From: Astropecten irregularis
Lineage: Eukaryota; Echinodermata; Asteroidea; Paxillosida; Astropectinidae
DNA: 64,000 bases
Assembly: GCA_963971285.1 (NCBI GenBank)
Contig: OZ020245.1
Location: forward strand, 21,962,983-22,026,982
Reading direction: 5' to 3'
In this document: positions 1 to 12,060 of the stretch, piece by piece
Position numbering within the stretch: position 1 is the first letter of the stretch
Layout: each line of letters opens with the position of its first letter
Made by a program: the position numbers and the translations under genes
Notes under the pieces: generated by a model
The model's database searches: none
The model's input: the letters and a program-made list of their open reading frames with translations, nothing else
Told to the model about the DNA's origin: nothing

Positions 1-1432
1 TATTGGTATACAAAATTGACGTTGCATGATTTCTACAATCCGGTTTACTCATTTGACGTAATACCAGCAGAAGGTAAAATTGACAACCACCACTTGGCAA
101 TTTAGGAACTGTACTTTAATCTCCATAATATTTTATTATGTTGCCAATTTTCTTCTCAACTTCATTGTGAACACTGCTGACAGCACACACTCATTTGAGG
201 TATTCAGTAAAAATGATTATGATAAGTTCAAACAAACATTAGTCATTTGGGAAATAAACAATGTTGCGATTGTTGCTTTTGCCCAAAAGAAGACATTGGT
301 TTGTTGAATCCATTGAAATTTGCCGCAATGCACGTTGCAATCATTGCCCATTACGGATTGGCTGAATTCAGTTGGCATGGTTACTGTGTACACCTGTGGG
401 GGTTATAATGATGGTGATTCTATAGTACATTGTAGTGTTCCCTGTACAGTTACGCTCTGCATCAATGTGATGATTGTTTGCTATTTCCATTGAATTGCAT
501 TGAATAGTGGCATTTTTTGGGAGGAGAGGTTTAATTGCCCTCCCCCACACAAAAATGGACTCATTGTGGTGAAACTACCCCTTGATTTGCATTGATTGTC
601 CTTATTTCAAGGAGAGTGTAATCTGTGAACCCCAAACACAGATGCGGGCCCTTATCCGGTAGTATTCCACTTTGGGTCTATTTGTTTCAGGCACAAGATC
701 ACGGATCCTGCTACTCCGGATCCCATTTTAGTGTACCTGCATATCTGCAGATCACAGATTCCGTGCGCGAAACAAACAGGCCCTTAGTGTGCCCCCATTG
801 TTTATGCTGACCTCTCTTCACACATGGCCTGGCCTCATGACATATGTGTAGCCAGTTTCTTATAATTCTGGCCAGTGTAAAAAAACAAAGCGGCGGAAGG
901 GGTTAACAGCCAATGACCAAAGATCCTTCCCAGACATTCTATAATGTTCAAAATTCACTTTGTTTATTTTACCTATACTATGGCTATTATTTGCAGTGTG
1001 AAACAAACATACAAACAATTTTTGTGTATTATGAAATATGAAAGGATTTTGCAGGTGTATTAAATGTTATGAATTTCACTTTGTTCCCTTAACTTTCTCC
1101 TCTTTATTGCAATGCCAATAAAAATAGAATTGATGCAAAATGTTAATAATTTATGTATAATTAGACATGCTACACAGAATATCATATGTACTCATTTCGG
1201 ACCCATAGTACATTTTGGGGATTTTACCAAGAGGGGTACACGATACAGATGGTGTTTTTTATGTTATAGTAAAGATTTAATGTTAATATAAAGACATGTT
1301 TGGTTTGTTCAAAGATAGTACAATTTGAAAATGAATAAAGAAAATCGTCAAAGATTTTATGAAATTGATGGTATTTTGCACTGTGTAATTATTACATGAT
1401 GAATCCATTGCTGCAACCATTGATAATTCAGT
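1..1432. other. Gene-free AT-rich stretch with one short inverted-repeat element
   Basis: I see no coding exon or RNA gene. Between about 677 and 789 lies an element whose right end reads AAACAAACAGGCCC and whose left end carries an imperfect inverted match (GGTCTATTTGTTTC). The same ends flank an element at 46151-46272 and a fragment near 47600-47662, so it is a dispersed family. Confidence 0.4.
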
Positions 1433-1727
1433 TTAAAGGTATAATGCATGATTGGTAAGGGGCACAGAACAGCACTCACTCTGTCTAATCAAACATGTAC
1501 ATAAAATAACACACTTGCGAAAATTTGAGCTCAATCCGACATCTGAGTCACGAGATCAAAACTGTTTTCGGTCTTTGTTTTACCAATTTCTGGATAAATA
1601 CACCATTTCAGGCAGAAATATTTCAACGGTATGTTACCGTACCAGCACCATCTTCATACCCTAAAAGTTATACGTAAATCTGTGAACATTTCTGTTTGGA
1701 TTTGTTACCAATGCATGCCACTAAAAG
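1433..1727. repeat. MITE, TTAA-flanked family A, subfamily 2
   Basis: Starts TTTAAAGGTATAATGC and contains CAGCACTCACTCTGTCTAATC and GAGCTCAATCCGACATCTGA, shared with the copy at 44909-45262. Its other half (dilated CACCATTTCAGGCAGAAATA, TACCAGCACCATCTTCATAC) is common to subfamily 1. Confidence 0.7.
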
Positions 1728-1796
1728 TGCATATCCACATCTTGTGAAATATTGTCCATAATTCATGTTTTTTATTTGATTTTGTTTTATTTGGGG

Positions 1797-1870
1797 TACA
1801 TCTTACATCATGATACAACTATCTACATTACAGAATTAATGTAGATAGTTGTATCATAATGTAAGATGTA
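1797..1870. repeat. Near-perfect 34-bp inverted repeat (hairpin)
   Basis: The arm 1797-1830 (TACATCTTACATCATGATAC...) and the arm 1837-1870 are reverse complements with one mismatch, around a 6-base loop CAGAAT. Confidence 0.9.
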
Positions 1871-1880
1871 ATTTGGGCCT

Positions 1881-2230
1881 GAAAGGTAGTATCATACTTT
1901 GGCAGCATACCGAAACAGAAATCTGCAAAGATTTACCTATAACTTACGGGGTATAAAGATGGTGATGGTAGAAACATACTGTTTTGTCTGCCAGAAATGC
2001 TGTATTTATCCAGAAAAGTGTATGTTACCAAAAACATTTATTTTTATCTTTTAAAGATAAAAAAAAATTAATTAAAAAAATACTGCGGGCGTTTTTCATT
2101 GTTTTCTGTAAAAGTGGGCACCATATGGGACTGAACATTTTACAGATGACTGTTACTGTATCCTTTATATTTTTGCCCATGAATTTGCATTTCTTTTACC
2201 AAAAAAACAAAAGTATGATATTACCTTTAA
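1881..2230. repeat. MITE, TTAA-flanked family A, subfamily 1
   Basis: Left end GAAAGGTAGTATCATACTTT and right end AAAGTATGATATTACCTTTA are inverted. Internal landmarks shared by the family are the GGTATAAAGATGGTGATGGT stretch, a TTTTAAAGAT palindrome and GTGGGCACCATATGGGACTG. Open frames across it are fortuitous. Confidence 0.8.
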
Positions 2231-2516
2231 ATATTTTTTTTTTTTTTTTTCCCACAGACAATTTTTTCATTAGAAGTGCACCTTGCAATGGTTGCAAATC
2301 AGAAAATCAGATGATGCACAATGACGCAGGCCGACTCTGTCCATCCAGCATTTACAACATTTACCATTTTAGTTGTATGAAACAACCACGAGCATTGTTT
2401 AACATTTTACAGCGAAAACTACAATTTTCATTTGAGATGCATAATTATAGTTGTTTTGAAAACTTTATACATATCACAGAGAGGGCGCCCTTTAGGGAAA
2501 ATGGACAACCTGCTGG

Positions 2517-2894
2517 TTAAAGGTAATATCATACTTTGGTTTTTGTCAAAGAAAAAATGGGTGCATTCGTTTAGCTCCCCGGGTCGACACCAGTCAATCT
2601 CGTCCCCATTCTCTCGCTTGTTTTGTGCAGTAAAACTCGTGCAGTAAAACTCGACCATTCCCAGTAAGGGCTGACCCGTGTGAGCTAAACGAATGCACCC
2701 ACAGATTCGTGGGAAAAAATATCAAGGACGATACAGTAATAGACATCTGTGAAGATTTCAGTCCCATACGGTGCCCACTTTTTGAGAAAACAGTGAAAAA
2801 CGGCAACAGTTTTTCTTGATTTTTTTCTCTTTCATTTTTGATCTGTGAACATTTCTGTTTTGGTTTCTTACCAAAGTATAATTATATCCTTTAA
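2517..2894. repeat. MITE, TTAA-flanked family A, with a nested second MITE
   Basis: Left TTAAAGGTAATATCATACTT and right ACCAAAGTATAATTATATCC with TTTAA. The copy is interrupted by an insertion at 2558-2701 with inverted ends TGGGTGCATTCGTTTAGCTC, absent from other copies (for example 15585-15875). Confidence 0.8.
2558..2701. repeat. Nested palindromic MITE inside a family A element
   Basis: Starts TGGGTGCATTCGTTTAGCTC and ends with its exact reverse complement GAGCTAAACGAATGCACCCA. Its body has a short direct repeat GTGCAGTAAAACTCG. Its removal restores family A continuity. Confidence 0.8.
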
Positions 2895-5800
2895 GGCAGT
2901 CCCATCTAAATATGCCAGTGACTGTTTTCACTGAGTTTCAAAATGAAGCTAAATTTGTTTAGAATGTTTGCGGTCACAAAGTAAACATGCATGTTCAATA
3001 CTCTTTCGTACCGGCCGAGAAATTCCTAAAATGGTTCATAATTATGATGGAAGAGAATAAACTAAAGGTATAACGATATCTGGTGTTTCGATTATCAATT
3101 CGGGGGTATTTAAAGAATTGTCAAGGAAGTGTTAACTGTACCTGATAACGATTTCCTGAATACGTATATTACTATGTTAAACGTTAATTACATCTCGATA
3201 AAGGCTGTGTTCCAAATCTCTGGCTGCAACCACAAATATTACATAAGTCTCTGGAAACGGCTGCAGTCACCTCCCATGGAAGCGACTCAGTGTAGTGACT
3301 TGCTTCTTGCTGCCATAGGGACAAACGTTATTTTCAGCCGTAGCCAGGTGATTTGTTGGCTCCTCCTATTTTGCGTTTTCCGATGTCTTGTTTTGACCAA
3401 TACCGACAGTCGATTGTTTCTTTTGTCTTTTTAGCCGCACAGTTCCTTCAAGATGGCAAATAAAGTAGACCTCTGCATTATTCTACACATGAAGAGAACA
3501 ATCATTGTTTAAAAGTGTTTTCTTCAAATTTGTGGTGGATTTATTAATTTCCTTTTATCAAATAACCACAAAAGTACAAATTTTAGACTTAAAATCAAAT
3601 TAATGGTAATTTAAGACATGTGCGGATTAGTTTATAAGATCACACAGGCTTTACTTAATCTATTGAATTAAGAAGATGTTCATCCGCCCTTTTTTTAGCG
3701 TCTCCACGTGGTGAATTTTACAAGACGTTTTTACCGCGTGTTATCCACTTTGCACGGCCGACCATTCATCCGAGCGGGGTTCATTAAAATAAGGGGACAG
3801 TTTTACAACATTCATCGAGAAAATTCCTACTATTTTTTTATTTATGGCTGAAAGGGGAACTCTACGCGACAGGAATTCCTATTGATGCTTATGAGCAGGA
3901 ATTTGAACTCTTCTTAAAGTAACTTGTGCCTGAAAAGGCCGCGGACTTCATCCTTTTCCCTAACAAGTTGTGGTTTCCTTCTGACTCCTGGCCTGGCCTC
4001 GAATCCCCGGGCATCTCGCTACTGTGGACGGCTGGTGATCTTGGCTTCGTGGGCCTGAGGTACTCGGCAGCTCGGTGAAACCTCGGACAACTTTCTGAGC
4101 TGCTAATTTGCCTGGGTTATCAACTGCAAGTTTGTCGGCAATGAACCCTTGTCATCAGGACTGGAGGCAGGACTCTTCTTAACCTCTCCCCGGGAGGCTG
4201 ACCCACTGAACTTTGTATTGTTTGTGTGGCCAGTCCCGACAGAGGAATTTGCCATTTCTGGAACTGAGATTTAAAAAAAAAAATGGCATTTTTCTCATTC
4301 AGCAAATTTACCGGACTCGAACTGATCATGAAGGAATTACTTCTGAGCAAACGGTGTCTCCAATGTTGCAGAGGAACTGTGGAGGAATTCTCACCCAAAC
4401 CATGTTTTGGGTTAAACTGGAAAACTGGAGTGACATCGGTGCTACGACTACGAGAGCAGGATGAGCGAAGCGGGAGCTGGAGACTGCCGTGGACGGAGGA
4501 ATTCGGCGGTTTTTACCGGCAAGAGAAGACCATTCATCAGGTAACGATTTACAGCAGAACCCCGTACACATAAGAAGTTCCAAAGTTGATGTTTACCATT
4601 CAAACATCCGTACTTTCGATTGCTAAGCAATCCTTGTTTCTATTTATTGGATTTTCCTAATTTCTGGAATTTTGAATGTTGTTTTCACTATACATTTTTG
4701 TATAAATTATAAGGAAATCGGCAGTTTACTGCGTGTGCGTCTTTTACTTCCCATTGATTTTGGTTTCATTCTTCGTATGGCTGACTTCCCTCATAATTTC
4801 CCTAAAAACTCTAAACCCTGCCAACTTTCCAAAGCTTGCTGACATTAAAATGGATGAGTTTAATAATAGAAGTGTAATTTTCTTCTCTTATAGGAACGGG
4901 ATGCGATTGTAAACCATGCCATTCACCTATGGACCAGGATGATCGTCTACGGATGGGATTTTAACTGCATTGTTTCAAGTTGTGAAAGATTCTTCTCTGC
5001 AGGAATTTCCATCTCTTCAAAATCAAGAAACATCAGATTGACTCTGAGTTGAACTTGTGATACTCGAACTTAATATAAACTGAACTCGGTTTTTTGTGAA
5101 CTGAGCTGAAATTTGAACATTTGTCGCATGATCTGATTGACGATATGGGATTTATGTGTGTGTGTGTTTTTGTCGAATGACTGATTGACGGTATAGGATT
5201 CAAGCAAGATTCGGTAAGTCTTAAAAACTCGGCTCGCACGAGCGGATTCGTGCCCGAGGTGAGTGGTCATTTTTATTTTCCACAACATTTATCTAGACAC
5301 TGAAAATATCACACACACCCATCACACACACCGTCCAACCGCGACACTTAATCCGTGACTAGCTTTAAACCCTTAGAATTCGCATGTTCATTAAACTTGT
5401 AAATGTTAGCAAGTTAGGGTAGTATTTGGAGGCCTTAAATTTCCCCTTTTTGTGTGTTTTGTTTTTCTGACCTACTGCAGTTATAGGTTTCATAGGTTTT
5501 CTGGTGTATTTTGTGATTAGGGCCAAAATGTTGTGATTCAGTGTAGGCCTATCTTTCCTTTCAAGTTAGTGCATGAGAAAAAAAATATTTTGTTGACTTT
5601 CTGTCTTAATTCTGTCTTTATGCATAAATCCAATCATTGAACATGCTGTAAACACATTCCTATCATGTGTCCCGCCCTTCACACCTGTGCAGGGCAGCTA
5701 AGGTATGTGATTGGTAAATCAGAGTAGGAAATCATGAATATTGATGAGTTGGCACGCGCCCTTCGCATGCCACGCGCTCTTCACGTGTCAATCACTCCCC

Positions 5801-8049
5801 TCTCTGGAGCCGTTGTCATGGTGTTGAATCGGGGTCAGGTCGTCATGACCTTATATGGACTAAGAACTAATTTGAGATTCAACAAGTAGGCTGATAACAA
5901 TAGGGCTTTGCTTTAGAATGTCATTTTGCCAGACGCCAAGAACTTTTCATTGTGTGTATGTATCAAAGTAAGTTAATTGTGATTGTATCAACGTTGCTTG
6001 CATAAGTGCCAGACTATATTCTATGCCTTGCATGTATAATTAACTTGGATTGGGAGCGTGAAAGGAATAACTTTTAGGGGTCCAAAGGTCACGTCACCAC
6101 TGTGATTGCAAATAATGTTGTAGATAAAAGTATCTAAACATTATTATTTCACTAACATGACTTCTCAAAACGTTTACAAAATAATAAACACCATCATAAA
6201 GAAACACTCCCCATAGGCCTACACAGACAGACAATGACTTGTAGGATTTGGACTTCTGTTTCTTCGTCCAAGCATCCATGCCACAGAAATGAACACTTAT
6301 GCCGTCGACATCAATTTTTGGTTTGGAACTGAAAAAACAGTTGCTCCTGTCTACGTGTTGCCTTCAAAGTATGGATTTATTCTTCTTCGTAATTGACTCT
6401 CGTCTTGGAATTAAGTTGCCATCAGCTTTATTTATGCACTCGGATCTCCATTTTCATAGTGACACTTGTTCAGTCTTCTCGTCGAGTGTTCAACTTCGTG
6501 CCACAAAACAGTGCCATTCATTTTTGCAATGAACTTTCGTCTTTCAAGTCTCCATTCTTCATGCACAGAAACATCAGAGAGAAAACAACTTTTCGCTGAT
6601 ACTGCTGTGTGCAGTATACATGCCAGTCAAAGTCGGTGCGGACACCTGCAAATTATTCGGACTATTGAAGACTTGACACTAACTAACTTACCAGCTCCAA
6701 CAGGTGTTTGGACTTAAATGGTTTAATTTCTGATCAAACTTGCAAAGTCGAACTCTATAAAAGGATACTATGGAGATTTTTTAAGTAATTAACTGTAATT
6801 AATTAATTGTATGTTTATTTTGGGGGGGGGGGGTAAAGCTCTGAGAAAGACAACGGAGTTACACTTTTCGAACCTTCAAAAGACGACAGCTGCAAAACAA
6901 AGAACTTCTGTGAAGAGGATCACCAAAAATAGGAAATACAGTGGCCATTTCTGAAGTCTCTGGTGTTGTTCATCTTTAAGCTTATTTAATAAATACATAA
7001 ATCGCTGGTGTACAAAAGGATACAAAAATTCCATAATAAGTAATAACAACAAACAAAAACCAAACAAAAACCATAGAATGAATGCCCTTCATGGTAAAAT
7101 ATTTCTAATATCAATCTTCCGTGAATTACGTGCATGCTTTTCAGCCAAATGATTGCCTAGACATTTTTTTACTGGGGTGGGGGCAGCTCATCTCGGCCTT
7201 GCCGTAAAACAGCACTCGCCTTGCCAACATGCTATAATCAGCGCGTTGCAGCGATGGGGGTTGGGCACAATGTAGGCTGTATTGAATAGGCCAACCTGGA
7301 CATTAATATGACCCACCCTAGAAAAAAATCGATGGTTATCATCACATCCAGTTGTTTTGACAAAGTCGCCAAATTAATGTAACATTTGACAATTAATTTA
7401 AAAAAAATTATAATTTCTGTCTCGGTTTTTTTGGCCCAATTTCAAAATCACCTCAAATTAATGTGGGTTGGGTCGATTTAATGTTCAGGCATTATTCAAT
7501 AAATACATTAATCACGAAATTAATTCGTGATCTTTAAAGCCAATACTCTGCACTTTACGTCCGTCGAGTAATTGTGTACCGTATTCGGTTCGCCGTCGGT
7601 TATTCGGTTCGTCGATTATTTCAACCTATCGCGACGATTACTTTCAAAACAAACTTCCACACAAACTTTTGCTAGTTGGATAGCCGTGACAGCGACATCG
7701 AGAACGTTGTAGGTTTATTCACAGAAAGTTTGAGGGAGTTGAAAGTAATGCCAAGTAAAGTCAGAGTAATGTTTAGTCAGTATGTAGCTTGGGTTTGAGG
7801 GCGTGATTGAATTAATTGGCCAGTTAATTCGGACACCGCCAAAATAGTGGGGTGCATGTGCGCGCAACTGCTATGCGAAGCTGGGCAGCAGCGCAGCAGA
7901 TTCGACAAGGCCGAGCTTGAACACAAAAGGGCACACTTTCAAAAATCATGATTTTCTAGGGAAGGGGTATTTTGTCCTTTTGTGTACCAGTGATGCAAAT
8001 GATGTATAGGTTAAATCAATCTTTTTGTCAAAATAATTTGTGATGAAAT
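2895..8049. other. Gene-poor region with unrecognised exon-like blocks
   Basis: No protein family recognised. Blocks with more balanced base composition and plausible splice edges lie at about 3.9-4.54, 4.89-5.26 and 6.27-6.72 kb, separated by AT-rich spacers; see the orphan candidate at 4283-5052. A poly-G run lies at about 6822-6833 and a TG run near 5156-5168. The rest shows nothing I can name. Confidence 0.3.
4283..5052 (+). CDS. Orphan two-exon open frame (candidate only, or lncRNA exons)
   Basis: An open frame from ATG 4283 runs to a good donor (CATCAG/GTAACG, exon end 4540). A pyrimidine-rich acceptor (CTTCTCTTATAG) begins a second block at 4894 that continues in the same phase to a stop at 5052, giving about 138 aa. 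The joined product (MAFFSFSKFTGLELIMKELL...) has no domain I recognise. A loosely similar piece (GLELKKQLLLSTCCLQ) occurs in another block at 6299-6532. No homology supports it, so it could equally be UTR or a non-coding transcript. Confidence 0.18.
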
Positions 8050-8606
8050 CGGCTGTTTCATTAGCGGATTGATACCCACTTTTCGGGCCGTCTGCCATGG
8101 AAACTCAGCTGATGTCTTGTAAAGAATGATTTGATGGAGGCGACTGTTTCATGAGCGGATTGATACCCACTTTTCGGGCCGTCTGCCATGGAAACTCAAC
8201 TTGATGTATAGTTTAAAAATATATCAGTTTTGTAAGGAATAATTTTACGAAAACGACTGTTTCATGAGCGGATTAATACCCACTTTTCGGGCCGTCTGCC
8301 ATGGAATCTTGATGTATAGGTTAAAAAGATGTCTTGTAAAGAATAAATTGATGAAATTGACTGTTTCATGAGCAGATTGATACCCACTTTTCGGGCCTTC
8401 TGCGAAAGGAAATCACGAAATGTTGACAAAAAAGCATAATTTTATGAGAACGACTATTTCATGAGCGGATTGATACCCACTTTTCGGGCCGTCTGCCATG
8501 GAAACTCAACTTGATGTATAGGTTAAAAAGATGTCTTGTAAAGAATAATTTGATGAGAACAACTGTTTCATGAGCAGATTGATACCCACTTTTCGGGCCG
8601 TCTGCA
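8050..8606. repeat. Six-copy tandem array, about 91-113 bp period, with conserved hairpin core
   Basis: The core GATACCCACTTTTCGGGCC starts its CCCAC at 8075, 8166, 8279, 8383, 8476 and 8585. The roughly 45-bp core is nearly invariant, whereas the linkers (TTGATGTATAGGTTAAAAAG, GTCTTGTAAAGAATAATTTG) vary in length and sequence. Each core can fold with GCGGA or GCAGA pairing to TCTGC outside and CCC pairing to GGG inside. No open frame explains the conservation. Confidence 0.85.
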
Positions 8607-9769
8607 AGAGGGACACAACGCCTAATTCTGTGTAGTTTCTTTTTACAGAGTTCGACGAATGATTAAACATATATTTGACGACTATGACTCTTTGGGTTTG
8701 TGTAGACTTGCTGAATAAAAAGAAGAAATGTAGTCAAAGTTAATGACAAAGAATAATGAATTTTACACCAAACCCACTAAAAATACTGTTGGACGTTGGT
8801 TACTGACCTGACAATAGACAAACCTAGACATTGTGGCATCTCGCGGCTGGACTTTACTAGACTTTGAAGTGAACTCATTGTCATGAGAAAACTGTTCGAA
8901 CTGCTTCTGGAATATTCTTCAGTCTTAGAACGCGTCGCCCGTGAAAGAGAGGACATTCTGCTTCAGAATCGAGTGCTGCAAATTTCGGCGAATATCAGAG
9001 TGGACTTTTCAAAGTACGATGCATCTGATTCATCCACCACCAAATTCCAAAAGAACTGTCTGCATTTCGTCTGGAATCAGAACTTTAATTTGCGTGGATG
9101 CCAACGAGAAACTTTGGAACATTTTCATCTGCCAAGCAGGAAAAACTCTGTGAGGATTTGACAACCGACTGAACTGACTCATATAACTCAACACGCAAAA
9201 CATCATTTTCAATTCAACCACACTTTAACATCAGCCAATTACCCCCTTTTAAAATGTAATTTTGCAAATGTAAGTTGTGACCTCGAGGTAACCTTCGTGT
9301 TGGACCAGTTAGCGCGACGATGTTGAATTCAAACATCAGATAGTAATTCATGACGAAGAATCGCCATTTCTCTATCTGTTTTACTGTGTTTTTAAGGTTT
9401 ACTTTGAAAATAATTTATATAATAATTGGGAAGAACTACGTACATGTGTAACATGTGTTTAATGGTGTATCCCGGGTTGTAATATTGAGTGTAATAATCA
9501 GAAGTAGGTTCTGTGGACACTCCACAATTAAACTACAAGGTAAAGAATTTTCTGTTAATGTAAAATTTTAATTTATCCGCGCTTGTGATGATTTGGGGAG
9601 GTCAGCGAAATCTCCTTTCCCCTCGCTATTTTAAATTGAAAATATATATTTTTTTTTACTGACCAGGAGGGTCAGCGGTGGGTGTGGAGAAAGCACTGTG
9701 GTTTCACGTGCAAATAATATTAATAACTCTTTCCCTGTATTCTTTGCCTGTTTTTTTTTTTAATAAAAA
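8607..9769. other. Gene-free flank with one exon-like block
   Basis: A block at about 8850-9230 has a short open frame (from ATG 8883, 92 aa, MRKLFELLLEYSSVLERV) with no recognised domain. The sequence either side is AT-rich. Nothing else recognised. Confidence 0.3.
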
Positions 9770-12060
9770 TTGACAATTGTGTCATTTGAGGTATTATTGA
9801 AACGGTTTTGTAAACGATATAAATTGTGTTCGTTTTGCAATAATTGTGCAAAGCACAGGTCATAACGGTAAGCGGGTTAATGTATGATCAAAATAATGTC
9901 TTGGTTTAATATCGCGGTAATTATTAGGACGTTTTTTATAGTTTGCGTTTTTTGTAAAACTAATTTTTGTTGGTTTGCCCCGCGGGTCTTGATGATAAGT
10001 TGTCTTAACACGGTACAACTGTGGTGTTTAAAAGTAAATATTGTGTTCAGTGGCATGGTTGCCATGGTATTAACAGTTGCCAAAAAGTCGTGTTGGTTCA
10101 GAGTGTAATTTTATTTAATGGTACAATCTGTGGTGTCTAAAACCAGATTGTGGTTTTGGCTGCAATGGTATCGGAGATAGTAATTAAGGTTATCTGTTCC
10201 ATGATCAACTCGTCAAAATATGTTAACGGTGACCAGATTATGTTTTTTTTTTGTAAAACGTTTTGTTGATTTTTGTAGTATAATTGTAATTTTGTGTTGC
10301 CTAAACTCACAAACGTTTTTGCAATGGTGTCAAAAATTGCAATATTTTGCGTCCGGGTGAAAAATTTAAACAAACCTGAAAATTCGAAACGGGGAGTATA
10401 AGCCTTCTCTGTTTATGTCCAATTGGTAAACATGTTTGTAGTAGAGACAAAAGTAAAGGTTTATGAACTGCACAAAATCGTCAGAGGTAGATTTTGTGTG
10501 CATGTTCAAGTTGCAATCACAAATTGCAAACAGTTACATCGGGTGCAAATTATCAATGACATGTTTTCTCCCATGATCAGCAGGTGTAATGTAAAAATGT
10601 GTGTGAAAAAATGGACAACGGTGTCATTTTGAGGTATTAATGGAAACGGTTTTGTAAACGGTATATATGTGTAAGTTGTTTTGAAATTGGGCAAAGCACA
10701 GGTCATGAATAATGGTCAGCGGGTTAATATGATCAAATATCGTAGTTATCGCGGTTTTTTTTTAATTTAATTCCAAGGAATTATACAAAGTCTTGGTTTT
10801 GATTTTGGGATATGTCGAGTGTCGACAGTTATGACACGTGTCTGGTTTTTAATTGCTCCGCAAATCAGCGGGTCTTTTTTTTTCTAGGATAGGCCTATAC
10901 AAAAGTAGAGATTTATTTTGTATTTTGTAAAAGTAGTTGTTTAATGTTCGCGTTTTGTTTTTAACTTTGCGTGCAAGCTCTTATCCCCATGGTCAGCAGG
11001 TTTTACATAATGGACAAACAATTAAAGTGTTTACGTTGAACTTCACGTAGTTAGTCCTTGCAATAATAAATTGCGACCATCAATGTAATTGGCAGTTTTT
11101 TTCTACTAAAAACATTAGGAAATGATCTCGCGACATTACTGTGAATATATTTATTTTACACCAACGGTTAAAGAAATTGTTAAAACGGCAATGTAACGGT
11201 TAAAGAAACGATTAAAACGGTAACGAAACTGTTAAAACGGGAAAGAAACTGTTATAGAAACTGTTGAAGAATTAGAAATAATGTGCAATCACATAGGTAT
11301 GTTCCTTATGCACATTAAGACTCTTTTTTATCCTCGTATGAGGCAGGTTTTTCCATGTGTTTATGGGAAGTTATTGCAAATAAACATCTGCCTTATCTTT
11401 AAGACGCAAGTCCAGTAAGTTAGTGTTTGCCGCCCGTTAACGGGCAGGTTGTCATTATAATAACTGAGTGTTCTCGTTCTGTTTTAAAGCCTCGTGTATT
11501 ATTCGTTGTTCGACGAAGTAGTGGTACCGGTATAGTTGCGAAATTTCGAGTCGGAACTTTTCTCATGGGCTATCTGTCCATCAAGTACACTGATTGAGAA
11601 TCTACTCAATAATAATTGAATGAATAAAATATATGCTGCCTTTCTCAAATCAGTGTACACAGAGTCACAGAGTGAATTATTCAATAACCTTTGAAAGAAG
11701 GCAACCGTTTTCTCCTCATGACCAGCAGGTGTTTAAGTGTCTCCCACAAGACGGGAAAAAAAATTAAATGCTAAACGCATGAATTGGTTTATTCCCAAGA
11801 CTTGTAGTAGGCCTGAAATTGGGAAAGGGACGAAATTACTTTAAAATGGTTGCTTAAGTTAATGCATAATATATGAGTTTGGATGGTTATCATTTTAAAG
11901 TATACACGTACGATAAATCAAGGTCTTTAATTGATTGCTTATTGTCAGCCGATTATTAGGCTTATTGCGACCGACAGAGCAAAATATGAGCAGCCCTTTT
12001 TCATCAGGGTTGATTTCTTCCCCATGTCCAACAGGTGAAATATGTGTTAAATTGAAAACC
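9770..12060. repeat. Decayed long direct repeats with a recurring CAGCAGGT-type motif
   Basis: The segment near 9770-9905 (GTGTCATTTGAGGTATTA, AACGGTTTTGTAAACG, GCAAAGCACAGGTCAT, AGCGGGTTAATGTATGATCA) recurs at about 10610-10740, some 845 bp later. A shorter motif like CCCATGATCAGCAGGTGT recurs near 10568, 10985, 11715 and 12019. Several short runs of GTTAAAACGG lie at 11167-11265. It reads as an ageing satellite or repeated intergenic unit. Confidence 0.55.

Noticed and set aside
1984..2520. 178-aa open frame on +
   Set aside because: Covers most of a family A MITE and a poly-T tract; no homology and shifted or broken in the other copies.
8050..8606. CRISPR array
   Set aside because: Eukaryotic context, core longer than typical repeats, linkers of 45-65 bp that resemble each other rather than being unique spacers.
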